Of a DNA stretch of 51,675 bases, positions 8,660-15,362 are shown one piece after another; position 1 is the stretch's first letter; the number at the start of each line of letters is the position of its first letter. A program made the position numbers and the translations under genes. This DNA comes from Lachnospiraceae bacterium (lineage in GTDB: Bacteria > Bacillota > Clostridia > Lachnospirales > Lachnospiraceae). The stretch is from assembly GCA_024685005.1 (NCBI GenBank), contig JAIKWF010000111.1, positions 1 to 51,675 of the forward strand. Direction: 5' to 3'. The notes under the pieces were generated by a model. It did no database searches, was not told where the DNA came from, and saw nothing but the letters and a program-made list of their open reading frames with translations.

Positions 8660-9604
8660 TCACCGTCTGCGTTTCCGATTGCCGGTGGTATAGGAGATCA
8701 CACCTTCTTCTCCGTAATCATCTTCCACCACTCTGTGCCGGCCGGGTTTTTTGGAAAGACCCTCAATGAGCTTTTCCGCTTCTATCAGATCGGGATCATC
8801 CTCATAGTCTTCATCCTCATCCCCATAATCTTCATCCGCATAGGACTCGTCCTCGTAGGATTCGTCTTCGTAGTCTTCCTCATCATAGTCCGCATCTTCG
8901 TAAGATGCTTCCGCATAATTTTCATCTTCATAGGATTCTTCATCATAGGAAGAATCCTCATCTTCATATTCAGATCCCTCGTAGCGATCCTCGTCATACT
9001 GCGGTTTCTTTTTTCTGCTTTTTGTTTTATCTTTTGAGGATTCCTGTATAGCCGCTTTCCGCTCTTCTTTCTCTTTGCGGGAAGTACGAAGTGAAAAAGT
9101 CTGTTCCAGCGCCTGGGTCAGTGCTCTTTGTTCATCTCCGGACAGCTCAATACTGCAGGTACCGTCCTTGATCTCTTTGATGTAGCAATAACTTCCGTCG
9201 GAGCTGTGAACCGAGTTCATCAAAAAACCGTTGTTCTTTTCATCTAAAAGCGCCAGGGCAAAACTCAGTTTTCCTCCCATCTGGTTAAAGGCGTCGTATT
9301 TCACAAGACCGACTTTCTGGAAAACCGTAGCCAGTCGCTTGTAGATATGCCGGATCTCTCTCCCGTTTTCATCCGACTGTTTTTTCAGATAATCAATATC
9401 ATAAAAAAGGTTTTTGATCTCTTCCTCCATGCTACGGGCATTGGATCCCATCATGAAGTGTTCATACCGCTTTTTCAATCCGGACTGCTTTACCATTACC
9501 ACGATCAGAAGGATCAGAATGATAAAAATGAAAAATGCCATTATCAGAATCAGGATCCCCGGATCAAGACCCATGGCTGTCAATTGTTCTGTCATGCTTC
9601 CCAT
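8660..9604 (-). CDS. DUF4446 membrane protein with long acidic C-terminal tail
   Basis: A single transmembrane helix (about residues 17-38) is followed by a DUF4446-type region (about 45-172). This family is regularly seen next to parB in Clostridia, and its function is not established. Here a further 140 residues follow: a Lys/Arg-rich linker (175-201), a striking Asp/Glu/Tyr/Ser repeat region (about 203-275, units such as YEDESYEDESYADEDYGDED) and a basic end KRRR. Typical members are about 160-170 residues, so the tail is an addition. The gene follows parB by 25 bases on the same strand. The predicted topology puts the tail in the cytoplasm, which is inference. Confidence 0.8.
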   Translation of the reverse strand: MGSMTEQLTAMGLDPGILILIMAFFIFIILILLIVVMVKQSGLKKRYEHFMMGSNARSMEEEIKNLFYDIDYLKKQSDENGREIRHIYKRLATVFQKVGLVKYDAFNQMGGKLSFALALLDEKNNGFLMNSVHSSDGSYCYIKEIKDGTCSIELSGDEQRALTQALEQTFSLRTSRKEKEERKAAIQESSKDKTKSRKKKPQYDEDRYEGSEYEDEDSSYDEESYEDENYAEASYEDADYDEEDYEDESYEDESYADEDYGDEDEDYEDDPDLIEAEKLIEGLSKKPGRHRVVEDDYGEEGVISYTTGNRKRRR

Positions 9605-9629
9605 TACTACATTGCCTTTCCCTTTTTAT

Positions 9630-10517
9630 TTATTTAATATGACTGATGATCCGATCGAACTCATCATGGGAATAAAACTCGATCTCGATCTTGCCGACGC
9701 CGTTTTCTTTCGGAACAACGCTGACTTTGGTACCCAGCTGGGCTTTCAGCTTTTCTTCCATCTTTTCATAAATTGCTTTCAGCGCAGCATCGATCTCTTT
9801 TTTCTGTTTTTCCTTCTTCTCTTTACCCAGCTCTTTTACCAGCTTTTCCGTATCACGAACATTGAGCCTTTCATCAAAAACCCGCTCTGCCAGTTCAATC
9901 TGCTGCTTGGGATCTTCCACCATGATCAATGCTCTTGCGTGGCCGGCGGAGATCTTCTCATCAATGATCATCTTCTGTACTTCCTCTGTCAATTTGAGCA
10001 GACGAAGGGAGTTTGCGATCACGCTTCGGGTTTTTGATACCCGCTCTGCCAACTCTTCCTGTTTCAAATGGAATTCTTCGATCAGCCTTTTGTAAGCCAG
10101 GGCTTCCTCAATATCATTTAAATCTTCTCTTTGCAGGTTTTCGATCAGTGCGATCTCAACGATCTCCTGTTCCGTAAGATCCTTTTTGATCACAGGTACT
10201 TCCTTCAGACCGGCAAGTTTTGCCGCACGCCAGCGACGCTCACCGGCAACGATCTCCAGATATTTTTTCCGGTCCTTTACGATCAAAGGCTCCAGGATTC
10301 CGAATTTCTTTAAGGAATCTGCCAACTCCAGAAGCTTATCTTCATCAAACTGTCGTCTGGGCTGCTCCCTGTTAGGTTCTACTTTATTGATGTTTACTAT
10401 GGTAACAGGACCTTTTTCTTCTTTTGATTCCTTCTTGGCGCTGCTTTCCACACCAACTTTTCCTACGGGAATGAGACTGTCCAGTCCCTTTCCCAGTCCT
10501 CTTGATTTTGCTGCCAT
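9630..10517 (-). CDS. parB: Chromosome partitioning protein ParB (Spo0J)
   Basis: ParB binds parS, loads as a CTP-dependent clamp and spreads, recruiting SMC and stimulating ParA. The 295-residue protein has the ParB N-terminal domain (LGKGLDSLIP start; GERRWRAAKLAG; ENLQREDLNDIEEA), the helix-turn-helix region (QEELAERVSKTRSVIANSLR) that reads parS, and a C-terminal dimerisation segment. Three parS sites lie about 2.5-3.6 kb away at 13071-13171. It is separated from parA by an unusual repeat spacer (10518-10682). Confidence 0.97.
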   Translation of the reverse strand: MAAKSRGLGKGLDSLIPVGKVGVESSAKKESKEEKGPVTIVNINKVEPNREQPRRQFDEDKLLELADSLKKFGILEPLIVKDRKKYLEIVAGERRWRAAKLAGLKEVPVIKKDLTEQEIVEIALIENLQREDLNDIEEALAYKRLIEEFHLKQEELAERVSKTRSVIANSLRLLKLTEEVQKMIIDEKISAGHARALIMVEDPKQQIELAERVFDERLNVRDTEKLVKELGKEKKEKQKKEIDAALKAIYEKMEEKLKAQLGTKVSVVPKENGVGKIEIEFYSHDEFDRIISHIK

Positions 10518-10682
10518 CTTACACCTCTTTCTCTAACTAACGATTCTGACTTGCAATTCTTACTTACAATTCTTATTTTAGATACTTACTTCCGATCCGT
10601 ATTTTCTGTTCTTATTTCCGATTCCTGTTCTTACTTTCCGTAATTCCGGATCCGGTACTTTTGAAAAGTTTCCCTATGCTAA
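10518..10682. repeat. Degenerate purine-strand repeats between parA and parB
   Basis: The 165-base spacer consists largely of imperfect repeats of TTCTTACTT and TTCTTATTT (minus-strand reading GGAAAGTAAGAA, GGAAATAAGAA, GGAAGTAAG, TGTAAGTAAGAATTG). No gene is visible. The minus strand, which is the transcribed sense for parAB, is purine-rich. This could be a slippage-generated spacer. AGAGAAAGAGGTG just before the parB start serves as the ribosome site. Confidence 0.55.
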
Positions 10683-11453
10683 CTATTTCACAGCTGCGAT
10701 CACTTCATCCGCCAGCTTCCGATAACTCTCCGCTCCGGTGGATCTGGAATCGTAAAGAGTGATGGGCTGACCGAAGGAAGGAGCTTCCGCAAGACGAATA
10801 TTTCTGGGGATCATAGTCTCAAAGATCTTTTCTTCCAAATTGTTCTTTACATTCTCCACTACCTGATTGGAAAGGTTGGTTCTTGAATCATACATGGTAA
10901 ATACCACACCTTCCAAAGCCAGATCCGGATTCAGTCTTTCCTTGATCAGATTCACAGTATGGATCAGCTGACTCAATCCTTCCAGTGCATAGAACTCACA
11001 CTGAATGGGAACAATAACGGAATCAGCCGTTGTCATTGCATTGATAGTTAAAAGATTCAGAGAAGGAGGACAGTCAATGATAACAAAATCATAATCATCC
11101 CTGATAAAGTCCACTTCATTTCTTAAAATAAATTCCTTCCTTTCCTCACCGATCAGCTCGATCTCCACTGCCGCCAGATTTACATTGGAAGGCATCAGTG
11201 AAATATTCGGCAGGATCTCTTTTCTGATACAATCAAAAATAGAACAGTCCTTCAACATTAATTCATATATAGTGGAATTGTCCGGCAGGTTGTTTTTATC
11301 AATGCCAAATCCACTGGTAGTATTTCCCTGGGGATCCGTATCGATCACCAATACTTTTTTTCCTTTTTCTGCCAAAGCTGCAGATAAATTAATAGCCGTT
11401 GTAGTTTTACCGACACCGCCCTTTTGATTTGCTAATGCTATTACTTTTCCCAT
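10683..11453 (-). CDS. parA: Chromosome partitioning ATPase ParA (Soj)
   Basis: This deviant Walker-A ATPase of the MinD/ParA class works with ParB in origin segregation and, in Bacillus, in control of DnaA. The 256-residue protein has KGGVGKTTTAINL at the N terminus, the Walker B-like VIIDCPPSLNLLT, and the switch region DTDPQGNTTSGFG. The length and motifs are typical of chromosomal Soj. It is upstream of parB on the same strand, and a lipoprotein gene ends 56 bases before it. Confidence 0.97.
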   Translation of the reverse strand: MGKVIALANQKGGVGKTTTAINLSAALAEKGKKVLVIDTDPQGNTTSGFGIDKNNLPDNSTIYELMLKDCSIFDCIRKEILPNISLMPSNVNLAAVEIELIGEERKEFILRNEVDFIRDDYDFVIIDCPPSLNLLTINAMTTADSVIVPIQCEFYALEGLSQLIHTVNLIKERLNPDLALEGVVFTMYDSRTNLSNQVVENVKNNLEEKIFETMIPRNIRLAEAPSFGQPITLYDSRSTGAESYRKLADEVIAAVK

Positions 11454-11509
11454 TCCTTCTGCCTTTCTGCGTTATGATTCTTCTATGGTTTTGTTAGCAT
11501 ATGCTAACT

Positions 11510-12325
11510 TTAATCCGAAAGAGAAACCGGGTCCCACCCATAATCCTGATATGCGGTAACATCCAGATTATTATCTTTCACATATTGATTGATAAATGCT
11601 TTTCTTTGTTTGACAGCTTCTTCGTTCTGAGCATCACCGGCTTTCAGATATTGATCACGAAGTTCCTGATCTTCCCCGCAGATCCTGTCTAATGACTTGG
11701 TATATTCGCTGCCATCACCGAACTGGTCAAACGATTCTGCTTCGTAGCCATTTTCGTTTTGCCTTAGATAAAATACACCGGGATATTCTCCACCGGAAGT
11801 ACATTCCAGTATTTGATCTTTTAACTGATATTCATAGACATTAAAATCGCCATAGACCTTGGTATAATCATCTTCTGTTTGTTCAACCTTAAAGATCATA
11901 TATCCGGGAATGTTAACTCCGCCCTCCTGCTGAGGCTGATCAAAATGATATTGATCCCAAAGATAAAATGTGATAGCTTCCTCTATGGTACCTGATTCAT
12001 CACTGGTATAAAGAGGCAACCCATTTTCCTGATCTGTTTCAGCGTGATTCTCTTCTTTCACATCAGAAGTTTCTGTCTGCTCTTCACCGGATTCGCTTTC
12101 ATCGGAAGTCATGCTTTCGTCCATTGCTTCTTCCAATTCTATGCTTTCCTGCTTTTCGATCTCTGCTACTTTTTCTTCTGACTCTTTCTCTTTTTCCTCT
12201 TCCTTCTGCTCGCTTTCAGCAACCGTTTCTTCCGTTGCTGTTGTCACATCCTTTTCTGTTCCGCAGGATGTGATCATACCTACAAGCAGTATTCCTAATA
12301 CTGCAGCCAGTATATTCTTTTTCAA
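11510..12325 (-). CDS. Lipoprotein of unknown function, Glu-rich N-terminal region
   Basis: A 20-residue signal peptide ends in the lipobox ITS-C21, so the mature protein should be anchored to the outer face of the membrane. Residues 22-100 are a flexible Glu/Ser/Thr-rich linker. The rest (about 105-271) is a compact domain I do not recognise, with an internal Tyr/Asp/Gln-rich pattern. The start codon is TTG, preceded by GGAGG at a 10-base spacing, and no better ATG fits the signal peptide. It lies between the rhomboid gene and parA on the same strand. Confidence 0.75.
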   Translation of the reverse strand: MKKNILAAVLGILLVGMITSCGTEKDVTTATEETVAESEQKEEEKEKESEEKVAEIEKQESIELEEAMDESMTSDESESGEEQTETSDVKEENHAETDQENGLPLYTSDESGTIEEAITFYLWDQYHFDQPQQEGGVNIPGYMIFKVEQTEDDYTKVYGDFNVYEYQLKDQILECTSGGEYPGVFYLRQNENGYEAESFDQFGDGSEYTKSLDRICGEDQELRDQYLKAGDAQNEEAVKQRKAFINQYVKDNNLDVTAYQDYGWDPVSLSD

Positions 12326-12399
12326 TTCAGCTTTTCCTCCGAATGATTCTATTCACAAACCTGATACATTGTACCACACAAAACTATAATCGAACAGAG

Positions 12400-12978
12400 T
12401 CAATCTCGGATTTTCTTCTTATTTAACAGATAACCTGTTACAGATCCTACCGCTCCTCCGATAATATGGCCTGTATTTGAAATATCATCCTGAATCGTTA
12501 ATCCTTCAAAAATCTGTTGTCCGATAAAGATCACCACTACCAAAATAAAGGTCAGGGGAATCTCTCCATCCTTAAATCCTGTAAAGGAAGCCAAAACGAT
12601 AAAAGCAAAAACCACTCCGCTGGCTCCGCAAAGTGCTGCGTGAGGAAACAGGATCAGATGGATCAAAGCTGTGATCAGTGCTGTAAAAGCAATGATCTCC
12701 GTCAGGATCTTCGGACCATACTTTTCCTCCAACATGGGACCCAATAATAACAGATAGGTTGCATTACCAATAAAGTGTTCCCAACCACTGTGTCCAAATA
12801 CATGAGTAAACAACCTGATATAAGTAAGGGGATTTTTCGGTGAAGAACGACCTGTCATAAATAACAGCTTGGTTATGGTTCCTCCGGATATTACTCCCAG
12901 TAAGGTTGCAATAAAACAGATCAATACAAAGGATAGAATGACCGGTGAATTAAATGTGATGATCGGTTTCTTTTTCAT
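12400..12978 (-). CDS. Rhomboid-family intramembrane serine protease
   Basis: The 192-residue polytopic membrane protein has the rhomboid catalytic dyad: Ser120 in CGASGVV and His171 in SNTGHIIGG. A GWEHFIGNATYL segment around residues 65-76 matches the conserved TM2 region with its structural His and Asn. Rhomboids cleave transmembrane substrates within the bilayer; the substrate here is unknown. The 192-residue length matches the minimal six-helix form. It ends about 74 bases before the lipoprotein start. AAAGGAAC precedes the ATG. The parS cluster is immediately upstream. Confidence 0.87.
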   Translation of the reverse strand: MKKKPIITFNSPVILSFVLICFIATLLGVISGGTITKLLFMTGRSSPKNPLTYIRLFTHVFGHSGWEHFIGNATYLLLLGPMLEEKYGPKILTEIIAFTALITALIHLILFPHAALCGASGVVFAFIVLASFTGFKDGEIPLTFILVVVIFIGQQIFEGLTIQDDISNTGHIIGGAVGSVTGYLLNKKKIRD

Positions 12979-13070
12979 AATAAGTTCCTTTCCGATGATA
13001 AAAACTATATATAACTATATCTTGTATGTCCTTTTCCCTTGATTTTTTAATTTCACATCAGTCTGAAAAA

Positions 13071-13086
13071 TGTTTCACATGAAACA
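13071..13086. promoter_or_regulatory. parS site 1 (ParB binding)
   Basis: TGTTTCACATGAAACA differs from the parS consensus TGTTTCACGTGAAACA at one central base. The palindrome extends outward (AATGTTTCA and TGAAACATT arms). It is the first of three parS sites within 101 bases. Confidence 0.85.
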
Positions 13087-13108
13087 TTACAATATTTTGT
13101 GGTCTAAA

Positions 13109-13124
13109 TGTTTCACGTGAAACA
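13109..13124. promoter_or_regulatory. parS site 2 (perfect consensus)
   Basis: TGTTTCACGTGAAACA is a perfect 16-bp palindrome identical to the consensus parS of Firmicutes. It is the middle site, 38 bases from site 1 and 47 bases from site 3 (start to start). Confidence 0.95.
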
Positions 13125-13155
13125 TCATATTGAGGTGAGAATATAAATTTAAAAA

Positions 13156-13171
13156 TGTTTCACATGAAACA
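13156..13171. promoter_or_regulatory. parS site 3 (ParB binding)
   Basis: TGTTTCACATGAAACA has the same single central change as site 1. It sits in AT-rich DNA between the rhomboid start and the DUF1871-like gene. Confidence 0.85.
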
Positions 13172-13244
13172 AATGGATCCTTGAATCAATATATTGCGTA
13201 TTGTAATGCTCTAACTTTCGAAAACAACTCTATCGTTGTTGACA

Positions 13245-13502
13245 TCACTTATTATTTAATAATTCCTTTTTAATTTTTTCTGCAACACCAATAAAATTAT
13301 CCGGATTAATTTCCTGTCCGAATGCCTTATCCATTATACCTGATATCAAAGCAGCAATCTCTTCAACCGGATCATTCTCATTGATAATATCAGCTATCTT
13401 ATGCGAGTATTTGTCAAATTCATCATCCGGTGCTCCACCTGCAAGCAACCGATAGTAATCATATTCATCTATATATTTCTTAATAATCTCAAATCTATTC
13501 AT
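13245..13502 (-). CDS. Small DUF1871-like protein
   Basis: The 85-residue acidic helical protein resembles DUF1871 proteins such as Bacillus YugE. It shares the order of an acidic Asp-Glu-Phe/Tyr segment, a helix with DIINENDPVEEIAALISGI, then a Phe-rich helix. I judge this by pattern only. No signal peptide or catalytic motif is present. It follows the broken DUF402 gene by 3 bases and is probably co-transcribed with it and the VOC gene. Because a secreted RNase is encoded just upstream, I considered whether it could be an immunity protein. It does not look like barstar. Confidence 0.6.
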   Translation of the reverse strand: MNRFEIIKKYIDEYDYYRLLAGGAPDDEFDKYSHKIADIINENDPVEEIAALISGIMDKAFGQEINPDNFIGVAEKIKKELLNNK

Positions 13503-13505
13503 TAT

Positions 13506-13818
13506 TCACCCTTGTAACAGATCTATACAATGCCTGGTCAGATTCATTAGATATTCCGGATCCGTAGAAAACAGATGTCTCAGTTTTTCTTCTGTATGAA
13601 ACGCCAGCTCATATTGCTCTTTCGTAATATTACCATTACTCCATTCTTCATCCAGTTCATCCCGATCATCTGTGATCATGGATCCATCAGGATAAACGAT
13701 CAAATCCAAATACAGATCGATAAAAACCGGAAAAAAGATCTGTATCTATATATTGAACCTTTTGTCTCTTACGTGTGATACACTTCCACTCATCATAAGT
13801 AAAATAACATTTTTTCAT
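13506..13818 (-). pseudogene. Broken DUF402 gene (internal deletion plus frameshift)
   Basis: Two frames are involved. An ATG at 13818 overlaps the stop of the VOC gene (ATGA). It opens a 43-codon frame beginning [18 protein letters not shown], with YIDTDLFSGF after it, resembling the N terminus of DUF402 proteins, and stops at 13687. In another frame, ending at 13506, the text FIDLYLDLIVYPDG followed by DDRDELDEEWSNG matches the C-terminal DUF402 motif. The family's middle part (roughly 80-100 residues) is missing, and the halves are out of frame. A TTG at 13709 could in principle start the 67-residue C-terminal piece. It is most simply a decayed gene. Confidence 0.65.
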
Positions 13819-14198
13819 ACCGTAATTTCGATCTGATTTCCTTCCATAACAATAATGCAACTTTCATAGTACCCGTCTCCGGTAGTCCTGGGACCGCTTA
13901 GTATTTCAAAACCATCTGTTTTTAATCTCTCTGTCAGCCGATCCACCTGTTCCTTACTGCCAACTGAAAAAGCAATATGTCTGTAACCTGTTCCATTCTG
14001 ACTCTTTACCGGATCATCCATATCCGGTTTATGCATGATCTCGATTCTGGGACCTTCATCAAAACTGATAAAGTAAGACCGAAATCCGGTTTTTTCATTA
14101 TGATATCCATCATTGGATCGTCCGTTAAAATACTGAATAAAAAAATCCTTAGCTTTCTCCAGATCATTTACATACATAGCAATATGTTCAATCTTCAT
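13815..14198 (-). CDS. VOC (glyoxalase/bleomycin-resistance) superfamily protein
   Basis: The 127-residue protein has two beta-alpha-beta-beta-beta repeats, the hallmark of the vicinal-oxygen-chelate fold. A metal-ligand-type His occurs at position 5 (IEHIAMYV), with further candidates in [15 protein letters not shown] and the C-terminal NQIEITV. Members include glyoxalase I, lactoylglutathione lyase-like enzymes and resistance proteins, so the substrate is open. It overlaps the next (broken DUF402) gene by 4 bases, which suggests translational coupling in the ancestral operon. Confidence 0.8.
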   Translation of the reverse strand: MKIEHIAMYVNDLEKAKDFFIQYFNGRSNDGYHNEKTGFRSYFISFDEGPRIEIMHKPDMDDPVKSQNGTGYRHIAFSVGSKEQVDRLTERLKTDGFEILSGPRTTGDGYYESCIIVMEGNQIEITV

Positions 14199-14313
14199 AA
14201 CATCTATAACTCCAGTAATAATAAATCTTCAAGAGAGTATTGTTCTAATCTATTCATAGTTTATAATAGACACAGAATATATTATAAATATTCTACACAA
14301 AATATAACATCTG

Positions 14314-15132
14314 TCACTTCTTTTCCCATCCATCGTATAGCAGGGTAAAGTTCTCGTAATGATCTTCTGTATAATAAATCATTCCCGTATCCGAATAAAC
14401 CAGGCGCTTTGCTCCCCTGGATTTTTGATGCATGGTATCAATATCACATTCATGATAGTTTCCCTTAGGCAACTTTCCTTCATAGTTTCCGAAGTAATCA
14501 CCGCCAATGCAACATCCGTCAGCATAACCGTCCAGTCCGCCGCCTTCCCATCCCAGCTTTCTGGCTTCTTCCTTTGTGATAAAATTGGAAGGCAGTTTTT
14601 GATAACGGTAGAGATAAAAAGCTACTTCCTCTTTTGAGGTATAAACACCATCTTCTGTTACACTAACCTGATCTGTTTTGCCAGGATCTGTCCCGGGATC
14701 CGTTTCCTGACCGGAAGGATCCTTTTCATCTCCGTTTCCTTCATCCCCGGTCTGATTTTTAATGTGATAGGTAAAACTTCTGGCTTTTTTATTTACGGTT
14801 TTGGAGCGAAGTTTCTTTTTTGACAAAGAAACGTTCTTTTTACAATAATAAAGTCTGATCGTAACATCCCTATTGATCAAAACCGACTTTTTCTTACCGG
14901 ATTTGATAAACTGATCATGGGCAAAAGTTTTTCCCGTGGTGTAATAGATCTTATACCCCTTTTTTGCTTTGATCGTAAGCTTAATGGGATCATCATAAGT
15001 TCCGGCTTCATGAGACAGGGCGTATTGTTTTGCCTTTACGCCTTTTGCACTGACAGGTGTCGGGATCATAATAAAAATCATCCATAGCAAAATACTTATC
15101 ATCATTATGGATCTGAATATTATTTTTTTCAT
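14314..15132 (-). CDS. Secreted barnase-type ribonuclease with CHB_HEX-like N-terminal domain
   Basis: The C-terminal third (about 160-268) aligns closely with barnase: QKLPSNFITKEEARKLGW, SIGGD-like CIGGDYFGNYEGKLP, and YYTEDHYENFT. The catalytic residues are all present: K187 (barnase K27), E228 (E73), R239 and R243 (R83, R87) and H258 (H102). The enzyme should therefore cut RNA. The N terminus has a signal peptide (about 4-29, ending VSA). Then comes a beta-rich domain (about 35-98, SHEAGTYDDPIKLTI and KIYYTTGKTF) like the chitobiase C-terminal domain often found in surface proteins, and a Gly/Asp/Pro linker. I chose the ATG at 15132 because AAGGA lies 9 bases upstream; 15138 is possible. 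No barstar-like gene is adjacent. Confidence 0.88.
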   Translation of the reverse strand: MKKIIFRSIMMISILLWMIFIMIPTPVSAKGVKAKQYALSHEAGTYDDPIKLTIKAKKGYKIYYTTGKTFAHDQFIKSGKKKSVLINRDVTIRLYYCKKNVSLSKKKLRSKTVNKKARSFTYHIKNQTGDEGNGDEKDPSGQETDPGTDPGKTDQVSVTEDGVYTSKEEVAFYLYRYQKLPSNFITKEEARKLGWEGGGLDGYADGCCIGGDYFGNYEGKLPKGNYHECDIDTMHQKSRGAKRLVYSDTGMIYYTEDHYENFTLLYDGWEKK

Positions 15133-15297
15133 TTGCATTTTTCCTTTCTTACCTCGACATAATCTATGATCATACAACATTTTTGATAGTGTCAGGTATT
15201 GTTCTCAAATTGTATTTTTACGCTCAGTAGCTGATTGTAAGCCGGTTTACTTACGTTTAAAATACCCGTCAGACGGCAGGGTCGGTTATTCATAATG

Positions 15298-15333
15298 AAA
15301 AACGCAGAAAATCCCGGGACCTTCTGCGTTTTT
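15298..15333 (-). terminator. Rho-independent terminator after gyrA
   Basis: AAAAACGCAGAA and TTCTGCGTTTTT form a 12-bp stem around a 12-base loop, with T-rich sequence on the minus strand. It starts 29 bases past the gyrA stop codon. The stem is symmetric enough to work in both directions. Confidence 0.8.
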
Positions 15334-15362
15334 ACATTTTTCATAAATAACAGCAACTGCTC

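Noticed and set aside
8770-8990. Repeats in the DUF4446 gene that could be mistaken for a CRISPR array
   Set aside because: They are codon-level repeats of Glu/Asp/Tyr in an open frame, not spaced identical repeats.
13245-13502. Small protein considered as barstar-type immunity for the RNase
   Set aside because: It lacks barstar's Trp/Tyr/Glu pattern and fits DUF1871 better; the possibility of another immunity fold remains but is unsupported.
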